Translations under genes and position numbers: made by a program
Notes under the pieces: model-generated
What the model was told of the DNA's origin: nothing
Seen by the model: only the letters and a program-made list of their open reading frames with translations
Database searches by the model: none
Source of the DNA: CAYMWF01 sp964394085 [NCBI: uncultured Gemmatimonadota bacterium]
GTDB taxonomy: Bacteria; GCA-2686955; CAYMWF01
Assembly: GCA_964394085.1 (NCBI GenBank)
Contig: CAYMWF010000001.1
Span: 38,323 to 89,877 of the forward strand
Direction: 5' to 3'
DNA length: 51,555 nucleotides
Shown: positions 33,390 to 42,055 of the stretch, in pieces
How the letters are laid out: the number at the start of each line of letters is the position of its first letter
How positions within the stretch are numbered: position 1 is the first letter of the stretch

Positions 33390-36278
33390 TTACTTGAGCA
33401 TCACGAGCCGGCGCGTTGCCTGCAGGCCGCCTCCTCGGATGTCGAACAGGTATACCCCGGATGCGCACGGCCTGCCGGCATCCGCTTCACCGTTCCAGAC
33501 TATCGAATGCACACCGCTCTCGAACCGTCCCCTTCCGAGACTTCTCACTTTTTTCCCGGCCATGTTGTAAACGGCGATGTCGAGCTCACGGGTTTCCTTC
33601 AGTTCGAAAACAACAATTGTTCTGGGATTGAACGGATTGGGGGCGGCGCTCCTGATACCCAGTATTCCATCCTGATCCGGCGCGGGGACGGTGTTTTTCT
33701 CTTCAACCGGAAGACCTCCGAAATCGAGCACCCTGGCCATTACATCCAGCCTGTCTTCTTTTGTGCTTATCGCCTCGAAACCGAACGCGAAGTAGATGAT
33801 CCTGTGGGGTGCTTCGCACGTAACGGCCGCGCCCCCGCCGGAGCTGTATTCAAGAGAAATCTGGGCGTCCCCGGCAGGTTTCACGATACTCGGCGATTCC
33901 TGGTTGTTCGCGCCGCCCGAGCCCGTAATCACGAACAGACTTCCATCGAACAGCGGGTCACCCGCAACACCGGCTATCCCGTGGTTGGATGAGTTGTCAT
34001 CGTAGAAGATCGTATGCAGATAATCCCGGTAGAAATCGGTTTCGCCGATATCCTTGCCGATATCCTGCCCGGTCAGGAAAAGAGTTCCCCCGGCATCGAG
34101 GAACAGGGCCAGATCCTCCCGGTCCTCCTCATCGAGGGTGCCGGTATCCTCGTCGCCGGTATACCAGATGATCTGGGTGAAATTATCCGCCGCCAGGTTT
34201 CCGAGCCTGCGCTCTCCGCGGCGGAGAACATCACAATCGATCGAAAGTTCATCGAGAGTCTCCAGAAAATAGGATTCGTAACCCGCCCCTGCATCATCGA
34301 TGACGAGAAGCAGCGGGTGGTGGCCGGCCTGAAGCTTCAGGATCGCGGTGGAGGCATAACCGAAATCGCCGGCGATCCTGCACAGCATCGTGACCATGTA
34401 CGGGGTCGGGCAGTTCTCGTCTATCTCGATGCGAACACCCGACAGCGATTCAACAGTGTCGCCCGGCGCCGCATCACCGAATTCAACGCTCTCCTGGCTG
34501 ACATGGATGTAAGGATCGTACAGGAGCAGCGATCCATTGATATTCCAGCCCGTACTGTGGCCGCTGTTGGCTATAGCGGGATACAGATCGATCGTCTCGC
34601 CGGGATCGGCGCCTCCGTCGCCGTCGCCCGATATTTCTACTATCCGCGACCCGGAGAGATCGAGCACCGGGGCGCGGATGGTATCGCTGTAGACCGTGGT
34701 CCAGGAGTCTCCTTCGTTCCCGGTCAGGTCCAGCCGGAACTCCACGGGAGTTAAATCGGGAGCATTCGGTTCAATTTCCAGCACGAACGGCACGTCCGAA
34801 TCTGAAAGTTCGCCGTCCGGAATATTTCCGAAGGATGCGGTAGCGCCGGTAACATGAAGGTGAGTTGATGACGCTTCCAGGATTCCTTCCACCCCTTCAG
34901 CGTAATATCCTGACCTGTTGATTACCTTCGCTGTGAGTTTGATCGTTTCACCGGCGTCGATTTCACCGTCCCCGTCGCCGAGACCGTTCCCGTCATCCGC
35001 GGATGTATCCCTGAAATAAAGGCCCTCGGAGGCGGAAAGGAGGGGATCCCCCAGCAAAGTCATTCCATAGAACCAGCCTGGATCGGTGACGCCCCATCGC
35101 TGGAGCCATAACCGGAAAGCCTCCCCTGCCGGAATATGCGCTCCGAGGGGCTCGTAATAATCCTCGAAATGAAGCATGGATCCGGCTTTCGTCGAACCGA
35201 CCGCCACAAGCCCCGGACCTTCGTTGAAAATATACCATCCGCCCATGTAGTCGCTTTCGATGAACCTGGCGTTCGAACAGGCGAAAAGATTATAGAACAC
35301 GGCCCGGGGTAACAGCGAAATAATCTCGTAGAAATAAATATTGCCTATCGTATATCCGCCGTCATAAGTGAACTGGTGCAGCTCGGGACTCGAATGCGCG
35401 CAAACCTGGAGAGCTTCGAAGCCGAGGGGGAGCCGCGACCTGTAATCGTCCGGGTTGGTCGTATCCCGCTCCCGCTCGAGAACTACCCTGGGGTAGCACC
35501 TTGCCAGCGCCGACGCCCAGGATGAGCCCCATACGGCCCAGTCATCGTCGACGTACATTAGACCGCGCTTTTCGATCAGAGTTTCACCGCGTCTATAATC
35601 ATGATTCTTTTCGAAATACCGGTTGATCAGATCAGCTTCCGTTTCGCCGGTATACCTGAGAGGCGACGCGGTCAGTCTTCCAATCCAGATTTCAGGTTCC
35701 GTAGCTTTCGAATGGGAGTCGAATAGTCCGTTTTCATCGGAATCGCTCCACTCCCCGTCCAGATCCATGAAGAAATAGTCGCATGGAAACTCCTCGCCGC
35801 CGTATTCATACCATGCCACCGGAAAATCACCGATCAGGACTGCGCCGATCATACCCCCGTCACGAAGGAAACCCAGCAGGTCCCTGAGTTCCTCCGGCTC
35901 TCCTCCCTCGACCGTCATTACGACCGGACGTGTTCCGGAAGCGGCTATGTCGCGGGCGTAAACCGATACCGCCTCCTGCACATCGGGATACAGTTCCGCA
36001 TTCACCAGGATGCCGGCGTAATCGCCCTTACCGGACGCTCTCCCGGCGGAGGGCAGCGTGTACATCTCCTCGGAAACAAGCGGTCCCGGCCGCGAGATCG
36101 ACCCTCGCCATTCTTCGTATGACATCGGCGACTTCGACGGATCGGCCCATCGGGTTTTTATCACGTCCGAATGATCCACGGAGACCGAAAACGGTAATGA
36201 TCCGGTTTCATCGGCGGCCCAGGTTGATAGAGCGAGAAAGACGAGTAGCGTTAAACAAGAGATATTTCGAATTTTCAT
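33390..36278 (-). CDS. Secreted C25 (gingipain-like) cysteine peptidase with C-terminal sorting domain
   Basis: A 962-residue exported protein. The signal peptide is residues 1-22 (ends TWAADE). A C25-type catalytic domain follows, with His in QVCAHSSPELHQF and the nucleophile Cys in NLFACSNARF. Beta-rich Ig/CARDB-like domains (KVINRSGYYAEGVEG) and an alpha/beta segment (LFLTGQDIGKDIGE) come next. The last 85 residues (APNPFNPRTIVVFEL ... SGVYLFDIRGG ... RRLVMLK) form a FlgD-Ig/type IX-like sorting domain. ATG 36278 was chosen for the GGAGG upstream and the signal peptide. No type IX secretion genes are in the window. Probably a cell-surface or released endopeptidase. Confidence 0.85.
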   Translation of the reverse strand: MKIRNISCLTLLVFLALSTWAADETGSLPFSVSVDHSDVIKTRWADPSKSPMSYEEWRGSISRPGPLVSEEMYTLPSAGRASGKGDYAGILVNAELYPDVQEAVSVYARDIAASGTRPVVMTVEGGEPEELRDLLGFLRDGGMIGAVLIGDFPVAWYEYGGEEFPCDYFFMDLDGEWSDSDENGLFDSHSKATEPEIWIGRLTASPLRYTGETEADLINRYFEKNHDYRRGETLIEKRGLMYVDDDWAVWGSSWASALARCYPRVVLERERDTTNPDDYRSRLPLGFEALQVCAHSSPELHQFTYDGGYTIGNIYFYEIISLLPRAVFYNLFACSNARFIESDYMGGWYIFNEGPGLVAVGSTKAGSMLHFEDYYEPLGAHIPAGEAFRLWLQRWGVTDPGWFYGMTLLGDPLLSASEGLYFRDTSADDGNGLGDGDGEIDAGETIKLTAKVINRSGYYAEGVEGILEASSTHLHVTGATASFGNIPDGELSDSDVPFVLEIEPNAPDLTPVEFRLDLTGNEGDSWTTVYSDTIRAPVLDLSGSRIVEISGDGDGGADPGETIDLYPAIANSGHSTGWNINGSLLLYDPYIHVSQESVEFGDAAPGDTVESLSGVRIEIDENCPTPYMVTMLCRIAGDFGYASTAILKLQAGHHPLLLVIDDAGAGYESYFLETLDELSIDCDVLRRGERRLGNLAADNFTQIIWYTGDEDTGTLDEEDREDLALFLDAGGTLFLTGQDIGKDIGETDFYRDYLHTIFYDDNSSNHGIAGVAGDPLFDGSLFVITGSGGANNQESPSIVKPAGDAQISLEYSSGGGAAVTCEAPHRIIYFAFGFEAISTKEDRLDVMARVLDFGGLPVEEKNTVPAPDQDGILGIRSAAPNPFNPRTIVVFELKETRELDIAVYNMAGKKVRSLGRGRFESGVHSIVWNGEADAGRPCASGVYLFDIRGGGLQATRRLVMLK

Positions 36279-36384
36279 TCGTTGTATCCTCCGAAATGAC
36301 CTGGTGCGGTGCGCCGCTCCTGATATGGTCGATTCCAGCGGGCGTCGTGAAAACTGAAGGCGACGCAAAGTCCTTGAACCGGAA

Positions 36385-36413
36385 ATTGTAACACCAAGGT
36401 GAGAAATTCCCAA
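36385..36413 (-). promoter_or_regulatory. Candidate promoter of the C25 peptidase gene
   Basis: On the minus strand TTGGGA (36413-36408), 17 nt, then TACAAT (36390-36385), giving a leader of about 100 nt before the ATG at 36278. It matches the sigma-70 pattern seen elsewhere in the window. Confidence 0.5.
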
Positions 36414-36428
36414 CCGCGACGTAATATT

Positions 36429-36459
36429 TTGTGTGCATATCGGGTCCGGGTAGTATAAA
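36429..36459 (+). promoter_or_regulatory. Weak candidate promoter of the ceramidase operon
   Basis: TTGTGT (36429-36434) and TATAAA (36454-36459) are separated by 19 nt, longer than ideal, about 60 nt before the ATG at 36519. It is divergent from the C25 promoter 16 bp away, so the two may share regulation. Confidence 0.3.
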
Positions 36460-36518
36460 ATGTAGCCAAGTAAGACAACCAGCGTCCCGGTATTTTTCCC
36501 CGGGAAAGGAGCATCATC

Positions 36519-38036
36519 ATGAGAATTTTCGTCCCTGCAGTATTGATCCTCTTGGCAGGTTCACTATCCATCGCCGGACAATTCCATGACAACGGAACCG
36601 TGGCTGAAAATGCAGGCAATCTCGTCGACTTTCTGGGGGGAGGAGGGGTTGCGAAGGCGGTTCTGGTCGACCATGCCGTACAGACTTATGAAATGCGGGA
36701 GGCGGTCGTCAACCAGGTCAGGGAACTCATACCATCAAGGGTTCAGGGCCTGCCGGGGAAAGGTGATGAGCTTCTTGCGGGTGCATCCAGCCGGGTCATT
36801 ACTCCTCCCAGGGGATGCCCGCTCTCAGGTTACGGAGATCGACTGAAGAATATTCCATTCAGTTACAAACCGCTTAAGGATCCGTTCGCTTATTCGAAAC
36901 TGTACAAACCGAGTTCGGGCACGCATGATGATCTGACGGCCAAGGCTCTGGTGATTGATAACGGTGAAAAGCGCGTCGTTCTCGTGGCCGTTGACGCAAT
37001 AGGCATGACCCAGTTCATCTATGAATCGGTCCTGGCCCGTGTAGCCGATCTCGGAATCACCAGGGAAAATCTCATTCTGAGCGGCTCCCACTCGCACAGC
37101 GGCAACGGCGACGCCGCCGATACTTTTTTCTGGAACCTGGTTACGGTCGATCTTTTCGACCATCGGATTTTCGATCCGATGGTCGAGAAAGTCGTCTATG
37201 CGATCGAAGATGCGGTGACGGATCTGGAGCCCTGCCGGGTCGGCGTCGGTACGGGAACCGACTACCTGGGGATTTCGAAGAACAGGCGCGACGACCCGGT
37301 GCTCGACTCGGAAATCGGGCTGATAAGGGTCGACACCGTCGATGGAGACCCCAAGGCGGTGCTTTTCAACTTCGCCATTCACGGGACGGTTCTCGGTGGA
37401 GACAACCTCTGGTTCAGCGGTGATAACATGGGTTACGCCGAGAGATACGTGGAGGCCGAGCTGCCCGGTGTCATCGCGATGTTCACAAACGGCGCCGAAG
37501 GTGATGTCGCACCGACCGGGGGCACCGGGAGTGACGACTGGGAAGAAGCCGAGAGTATTGGAGAAAAGCTGGGCTCCATGGTGCTGGACATCAGAAGCGG
37601 AATCACGACTGAAACCAGTCTTGAACTGGACGGCGTTCATAAATTCATCGATCTTCCGGTTCCATTTTTTCGACCCGCCATGTTCGCGGAGGACATGGAG
37701 TTTTTATACTGGTTCGCAATTTATCTGAGCGGTCTCGTCGAACAGGACAATACCAACTTCACCGGGATCAGGATCGGTTCAGCCGTTTTTGTTACGATGC
37801 CCGGAGAACCTATAACGCAGGTAGGCCTCGACGTTAAGGATTACGCGGAAGCGCTCGGATTCGATGATGCCTTTGTAGTCGGATTAGCCAACGGTCATAT
37901 CGGTTACATTACAACCGCGGAAGAATACTGGCAGGGAGGTTACGAATCGGGTGCGACCCTCCATGGGGAAGGAACCGGTGAGGTGATAACCTCGGCCTGC
38001 ACCGATCTTATCTACATGCTCGCTAATCGGGATTGA
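36519..38036 (+). CDS. Neutral/alkaline ceramidase-family amidohydrolase
   Basis: A 505-residue exported protein with a signal peptide (residues 1-20, LLAGSLSIAG). The catalytic domain begins near residue 85 with AGASSRVITPPRGCPLSGYG. The zinc and catalytic landmarks of the neutral ceramidase family are visible: GSHSHSGNGDAADTFFW, FAIHGTVLGGDNLWFSGDNMG, and TNGAEGDVAPTGG. It is shorter than full ceramidases (about 650-700 residues) and seems to lack the C-terminal Ig-like domain, as in many bacterial homologues of unknown substrate. It may cleave N-acyl amides such as ceramide-like lipids. It has a GGAAAGGAG ribosome site and is followed 22 bp later by the kinase gene. Confidence 0.85.
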   Translation: MRIFVPAVLILLAGSLSIAGQFHDNGTVAENAGNLVDFLGGGGVAKAVLVDHAVQTYEMREAVVNQVRELIPSRVQGLPGKGDELLAGASSRVITPPRGCPLSGYGDRLKNIPFSYKPLKDPFAYSKLYKPSSGTHDDLTAKALVIDNGEKRVVLVAVDAIGMTQFIYESVLARVADLGITRENLILSGSHSHSGNGDAADTFFWNLVTVDLFDHRIFDPMVEKVVYAIEDAVTDLEPCRVGVGTGTDYLGISKNRRDDPVLDSEIGLIRVDTVDGDPKAVLFNFAIHGTVLGGDNLWFSGDNMGYAERYVEAELPGVIAMFTNGAEGDVAPTGGTGSDDWEEAESIGEKLGSMVLDIRSGITTETSLELDGVHKFIDLPVPFFRPAMFAEDMEFLYWFAIYLSGLVEQDNTNFTGIRIGSAVFVTMPGEPITQVGLDVKDYAEALGFDDAFVVGLANGHIGYITTAEEYWQGGYESGATLHGEGTGEVITSACTDLIYMLANRD

Positions 38037-38058
38037 ATCATAATACCCGGGGAGAAGA

Positions 38059-39546
38059 ATGCCCTCTGTAGAGAGCTCTTTCGAACAAGGCGACGTTCGG
38101 GGTGAACCACAACTCTCTGTTGACGGTTTGTACCCATCCGGAATAACCGAAAAGATTATCGAGGAATCGCCCGAGGTAGTCCTGCTGGTGGACGAATCGG
38201 GAAGAATTGTATATGTGAATCGGAAGGGGAGGGATTTGTTCCGGACTTCCCCTGGGGCCTCATTCCCCCCGGTCCGTATTGTCGAAGATCCGCTCTTCGA
38301 ATGGTGTCGCAAAACCATTACCCTGATGCTGAAAGAACGCCTGCCATGTTACGAGGGACGTTTCATCAGGGGAAATCGTGAGTTTCAAACAAATTGCCGT
38401 CTTGTGCAGGATAAGCCAGGTGATTCGTTTAAAGCCCTGATCCGGATTCGCGAAAGAGCGCGAATTGAAAATCAGATTTCGAATCTCGCCAAGCTGATCG
38501 ATCTTCTCCCTCATCCGGCATTTATCGTCAATTCTGAAAATAGAATCATTGTATGCAACCATAAATTCATATCTAATTTCGGCGATCCCAAAACTTCTCC
38601 GTTATGCCATGTCTTGATAATGAATAAAACCGAACCGTGCTCAGGATGCCCCGTCACCCTTTTCTCGGCGGAGCGTACGCGCTTTCTTGTGAAGCTCCCG
38701 ATCAGAGGAAAGAAAACACGGGTTCTTTTCGAGCAGTTCGATTTACTCCCGGATTATGAAAATGCATTTCTGGTCGCTTTCGTCAAAGAAGAAGAGCAGG
38801 AGCAGGATGAGGACGAGGAGACACGGGACCGGCTCGTTTCCCTGGGCCTTCTGGCCCGTGACGCGGTACATGAATGGAAAAATTATATAACAATCCTGGC
38901 CGGTCACCTTCAGATTATAGAGATGAGGCTTTCTCACATGGGAAATGCGTCACTGGTTTCCAGGATAGACCAGGTGCGCGGTCAATTCGAGCAGATGTCG
39001 CGAAGCATCCTGGGGTTGTTTGAAACCTCGCGCAGCGAACCTGCCAGAGTACCCTGTTTAATCAACGACCTGATCGGCTCCGTAGTCGACTTCTTCGCTA
39101 ATCATCGAAAGTGCGGGGGGATAAAGCTGGATTTCGATGCCGGATCCGAAATCCCGTTTCTCCTGCTCGACCCTGTCCAGATAGAGCAGGTGTTTATCAA
39201 CCTGTTCAAGAACGCAGCGGAGGCGATGGCATGGGAAGAAGGGACGATACAGATCAAGAGCCGGTATTCCTCCGACAACCGCACCGTAAAGGTAACCATA
39301 GCGGACAGCGGCGAGGGGATACCTCTCGCGATGATGGGTAGCCTTTTCGAAGATGCGGGGAGCTCAAAAAAGGATGGAACCGGAATCGGGCTGCGCCTCT
39401 CGGGCAATATAGTCAGGGAACACGGTGGAACTATCTCGGCGGAATCGAATGAGTACGGTACGGTTTTTCGTCTGGAGTTTCCTGTTCCCACCGATTCCGA
39501 GATGGTTGAGATCAACGGAATTTTCCCAAGGAAGGGGATGGAATGA
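38059..39546 (+). CDS. Soluble PAS-domain sensor histidine kinase
   Basis: A 495-residue protein without membrane segments. PAS 1 is near residues 30-120 (SPEVVLLVDESGRIVYVN). PAS 2 is near 145-250 (LLPHPAFIVNSENRIIV) and contains a Cys group, CHVLIMNKTEPCSGCP, that could bind metal or sense redox state. The His box is DAVHEWKNYITILAGH with an H-E-x-x-N pattern as in NtrB-like kinases. The ATPase domain has NLFKNAAEAM, DSGEGIP and GTGIGL. No response regulator is adjacent, so it is an orphan here. GGGGAGAAG precedes the ATG; its stop overlaps mtnP by 4 bp, which implies co-expression. Confidence 0.88.
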   Translation: MPSVESSFEQGDVRGEPQLSVDGLYPSGITEKIIEESPEVVLLVDESGRIVYVNRKGRDLFRTSPGASFPPVRIVEDPLFEWCRKTITLMLKERLPCYEGRFIRGNREFQTNCRLVQDKPGDSFKALIRIRERARIENQISNLAKLIDLLPHPAFIVNSENRIIVCNHKFISNFGDPKTSPLCHVLIMNKTEPCSGCPVTLFSAERTRFLVKLPIRGKKTRVLFEQFDLLPDYENAFLVAFVKEEEQEQDEDEETRDRLVSLGLLARDAVHEWKNYITILAGHLQIIEMRLSHMGNASLVSRIDQVRGQFEQMSRSILGLFETSRSEPARVPCLINDLIGSVVDFFANHRKCGGIKLDFDAGSEIPFLLLDPVQIEQVFINLFKNAAEAMAWEEGTIQIKSRYSSDNRTVKVTIADSGEGIPLAMMGSLFEDAGSSKKDGTGIGLRLSGNIVREHGGTISAESNEYGTVFRLEFPVPTDSEMVEINGIFPRKGME

Positions 39547-40412
39547 TAGGCATAATCGGCGGATCAGGGCTTTACGACATCGAGGGGTTCAGCCACAGGG
39601 AGGCGGTCCGGATAGACACACCTTTCGGAGAACCTTCAGACAAGTATATCACCGGCCGGTTAGGCGATGAGCAGGTTGCCTTTCTGCCAAGGCACGGAGA
39701 AGGCCACCGGCTTATGCCGACAGAAATCAACTTCAGAGCGAATATCTACGGGTTCAAGAAACTTGGAGCCGAAGCCATCATTTCGGCAAGTGCCGTCGGC
39801 AGCCTTCGGGAAGAATACAAACCGATGGACATCGTTGTACCCGACCAGTTTTATGACCGGACCTATCGACGAAATCCCACATTTTTCGGTCGTGGGGCCA
39901 TTGCTCATGTTTCGATGGCGGATCCGGTTTGTCCCCGGCTTGCGAGCGCTCTTTACTCAGCCTGCCAGGCGGTTGGAGCCACGGCTCATAAAAACGGCAC
40001 CTATATATGCATAGAAGGTCCCCAGTTCTCCACGCGCGCTGAGTCGAACGTCTACAGAAATCGAGGTTTCGATGTCATAGGGATGACAAACCTGCAGGAA
40101 GCGAAACTCGCCAGAGAAGCGGAAATGTGCTACACGACCATGGCCCTGGTTACCGACTATGATTGCTGGCATGAAGACGAAGACGACGTCACAACCGGAG
40201 CCGTTCTGGAAATTCTGAAGAAAAATGCGGCGACGGCCAAGGATGTAATCAAGGAAACAGTACGGCTGATATCGCAAAATCCCGAATGGAGCTGCAAGTG
40301 CGGAAATGTGCTCGATGACGCATTCATAAGCGATATTGACGCAATCGATCCCGAAGTTTACGAAATCCTTCAGCCGATCATCGGGCGCGTCATAGAGAGC
40401 CGCAAAAGATGA
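39543..40412 (+). CDS. mtnP: S-methyl-5'-thioadenosine phosphorylase
   Basis: A 289-residue cytosolic phosphorylase that cleaves methylthioadenosine to adenine and methylthioribose-1-phosphate in methionine salvage. Phosphate and nucleoside site motifs are clear: GIIGGSGLY at the start, PRHGEGHRLMPTEINFRANIY, SAVGSLREEYKPMDIVVPDQ, EGPQFSTRAESNVYR, and VTDYDCWHEDED. The TDYDCW aspartates favour the 6-aminopurine, MTAP-type specificity over PNP. Length is normal. It overlaps both neighbours by 4 bp (ATGA), in an operon with the kinase and a carotenoid gene, although no other methionine-salvage gene is visible. Confidence 0.93.
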   Translation: MIGIIGGSGLYDIEGFSHREAVRIDTPFGEPSDKYITGRLGDEQVAFLPRHGEGHRLMPTEINFRANIYGFKKLGAEAIISASAVGSLREEYKPMDIVVPDQFYDRTYRRNPTFFGRGAIAHVSMADPVCPRLASALYSACQAVGATAHKNGTYICIEGPQFSTRAESNVYRNRGFDVIGMTNLQEAKLAREAEMCYTTMALVTDYDCWHEDEDDVTTGAVLEILKKNAATAKDVIKETVRLISQNPEWSCKCGNVLDDAFISDIDAIDPEVYEILQPIIGRVIESRKR

Positions 40413-41275
40413 ACGGGATTGGAGGAACGTCCGGGAAATACAACATCGAAACCAACTCCCGACGAAACAGCCTGCTGACGAAGGCTTTTTTTGTACTCCT
40501 GGTAATTTTCATATTTTCAGTGATTGGTGCCCGAGTAAGACTCGGAACACAGCTCGACATAGGTTCTCTCTACACGAAAATCCAGGGCCTGATAGTCGTA
40601 GCAATCGTGTTTTTGCATTCCGTGATCAGAACCGGTTGGAAACGGTCGGCCGCATTCGTTCTCGCAGCGCTTCTGGTTCCCTCGCTTACTGAATCGCTGG
40701 GTGTTTCGCAGGGTCTCGTCTTCGGCGCTTACGCATATACAGAACAGCTGGGGTTCAGATTGTTGCCCGGTATCCCGCTGTATATAAGCCTGGCATGGTA
40801 CGTAACCGCGTATTTCGGGCTTCAGGCTGCGGCTGCTATAATGGATGAGGACGAAGCTTTCAAATCATGGGTGAGATCTTTTTTATTCTGTATTCTGGCT
40901 GCTGCGGCCTGTACCGCGTGGGACCTTTTTCTAGACCCGATTTGTGTTGCCCTGGGAGCCTGGAGCTGGGAAATGAAAGGAGGATATTTCGGAATACCTG
41001 CAGTCAATTTCGCCGGCTGGTTCGGAACGGCTTTTTTCATCTATGCTGGGTATGCGTCTTTTTGCCGTTACCTTGCCGGGGAGACGAGGTTCTTATCCCC
41101 GATTCTTCGTCACCTGCCCCTGGCGATAATCATACTGTTTACCCATTTCCTCGCACTTTTCTGTCTGCTGCATGACCTGCCGGGGCCGGCGTTCTGCGGG
41201 TGGGTGGTCCAGATGTCTTTTATCCTGCTTGCCCTGCGACGAACCGGGCGTTTCGCTCACCCGAGAGGTAGATGA
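40409..41275 (+). CDS. CruF-like carotenoid biosynthesis membrane protein (DUF422), copy 1
   Basis: A 288-residue polytopic membrane protein with about seven hydrophobic segments. The DUF422 family core is visible: SLGVSQGLVFGAYAYTEQLG, PLYISLAWYVTAYFG, and AWDLFLDPICVALGAWSWEMKGGYFGIP, where the acidic WDLxxDP motif is conserved. Family members such as CruF and the bisanhydrobacterioruberin hydratase add water to carotenoid end groups. It overlaps mtnP by 4 bp. Its 3' end overlaps the 3' end of the convergent second copy by 56 bp (41220-41275), so both C-termini are encoded on opposite strands of the same DNA. Confidence 0.82.
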   Translation: MNGIGGTSGKYNIETNSRRNSLLTKAFFVLLVIFIFSVIGARVRLGTQLDIGSLYTKIQGLIVVAIVFLHSVIRTGWKRSAAFVLAALLVPSLTESLGVSQGLVFGAYAYTEQLGFRLLPGIPLYISLAWYVTAYFGLQAAAAIMDEDEAFKSWVRSFLFCILAAAACTAWDLFLDPICVALGAWSWEMKGGYFGIPAVNFAGWFGTAFFIYAGYASFCRYLAGETRFLSPILRHLPLAIIILFTHFLALFCLLHDLPGPAFCGWVVQMSFILLALRRTGRFAHPRGR

Positions 41276-42041
41276 TCAGAAAAGGGAGCATCGCCAGAAA
41301 CGACACGAGCACTACCCCGGTTTCTCCGCGCTGCATCGCCCCCGCACAATTGTTGCCGAATATGAAGAACATTGCCAGGGAAGGACCTGCCCTGAGAATT
41401 CTGTTCCCTCCCGCCGGTCCGCTGAAAGTTCTTTCTCCTCCGAAAAGGTAGAGTACAGAGAAAGACATGACTCCCACTATCATCCAGCCGAAGTAATTAC
41501 GGATCGGGATTCCGAAGTAACCTCCCGCTCCTTCCCAGACCCACCAGCCGAAGGAAACCGCCGCCGGATCCGCAGCAAGGTCCCATACGACCAGCAGCAA
41601 GGTCGAAATCAGAATTTTCCAAAGCAGGTTCCCGTCGGAGAAGCAGGCTTCAACAAAATGGTGGATGCAGTATCCCATCACGAACCAGAGAATCGGAATT
41701 GCCACGGGTACCCCGAATGGGAACAAGGGTCCCATTCCGTTAGTGTAATAATAGGATCCGAACAGCCAGCCTCCTTCCACACCAATCCACTCGGCGGATA
41801 GGGGAATGAGGGTAAAGACGAGTGCCGAGGTGATGAGCCGCCTGGAACCATGCGTAAGAATTCCGTGAAGAATCAGCACCAGGAGTGCTATAGCCAGATA
41901 GGATGCCTGCAGAAGGAATGGCACGTTCCCGCTTCTCATCCTGAATATTGCGAAGACTATAACAGAAAGCAGGATGAAACCTGAAGTGCTCCAATGAACC
42001 AGAGCGTTGTAGCTGTTTCGGGAACGACTGATATTCATCAA
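41220..42041 (-). CDS. CruF-like carotenoid biosynthesis membrane protein (DUF422), copy 2
   Basis: A 273-residue paralog of the convergent neighbour. It carries the same family landmarks: WIGVEGGWLFGSYYYTNGMG, VPVAIPILWFVMGYC, and VWDLAADPAAVSFGWWVWEGAGGYFGIP. It has about seven membrane segments. The two copies differ enough to suggest old duplication or separate acquisition, perhaps acting on different carotenoid ends. It follows the UbiA prenyltransferase by only 14 bp, forming a two-gene unit like the archaeal lycopene elongase/hydratase and CruF pair. The C-terminus overlaps copy 1 head-to-head. Confidence 0.82.
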   Translation of the reverse strand: MMNISRSRNSYNALVHWSTSGFILLSVIVFAIFRMRSGNVPFLLQASYLAIALLVLILHGILTHGSRRLITSALVFTLIPLSAEWIGVEGGWLFGSYYYTNGMGPLFPFGVPVAIPILWFVMGYCIHHFVEACFSDGNLLWKILISTLLLVVWDLAADPAAVSFGWWVWEGAGGYFGIPIRNYFGWMIVGVMSFSVLYLFGGERTFSGPAGGNRILRAGPSLAMFFIFGNNCAGAMQRGETGVVLVSFLAMLPFLIIYLSGERNARFVAGQAG

Positions 42042-42055
42042 GTTTTATTCTGAAT

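Noticed and set aside
36279-36413. 45-residue N-terminal extension of the C25 peptidase
   Set aside because: It lies upstream of a GGAGG site and signal peptide and reaches into the candidate promoter.
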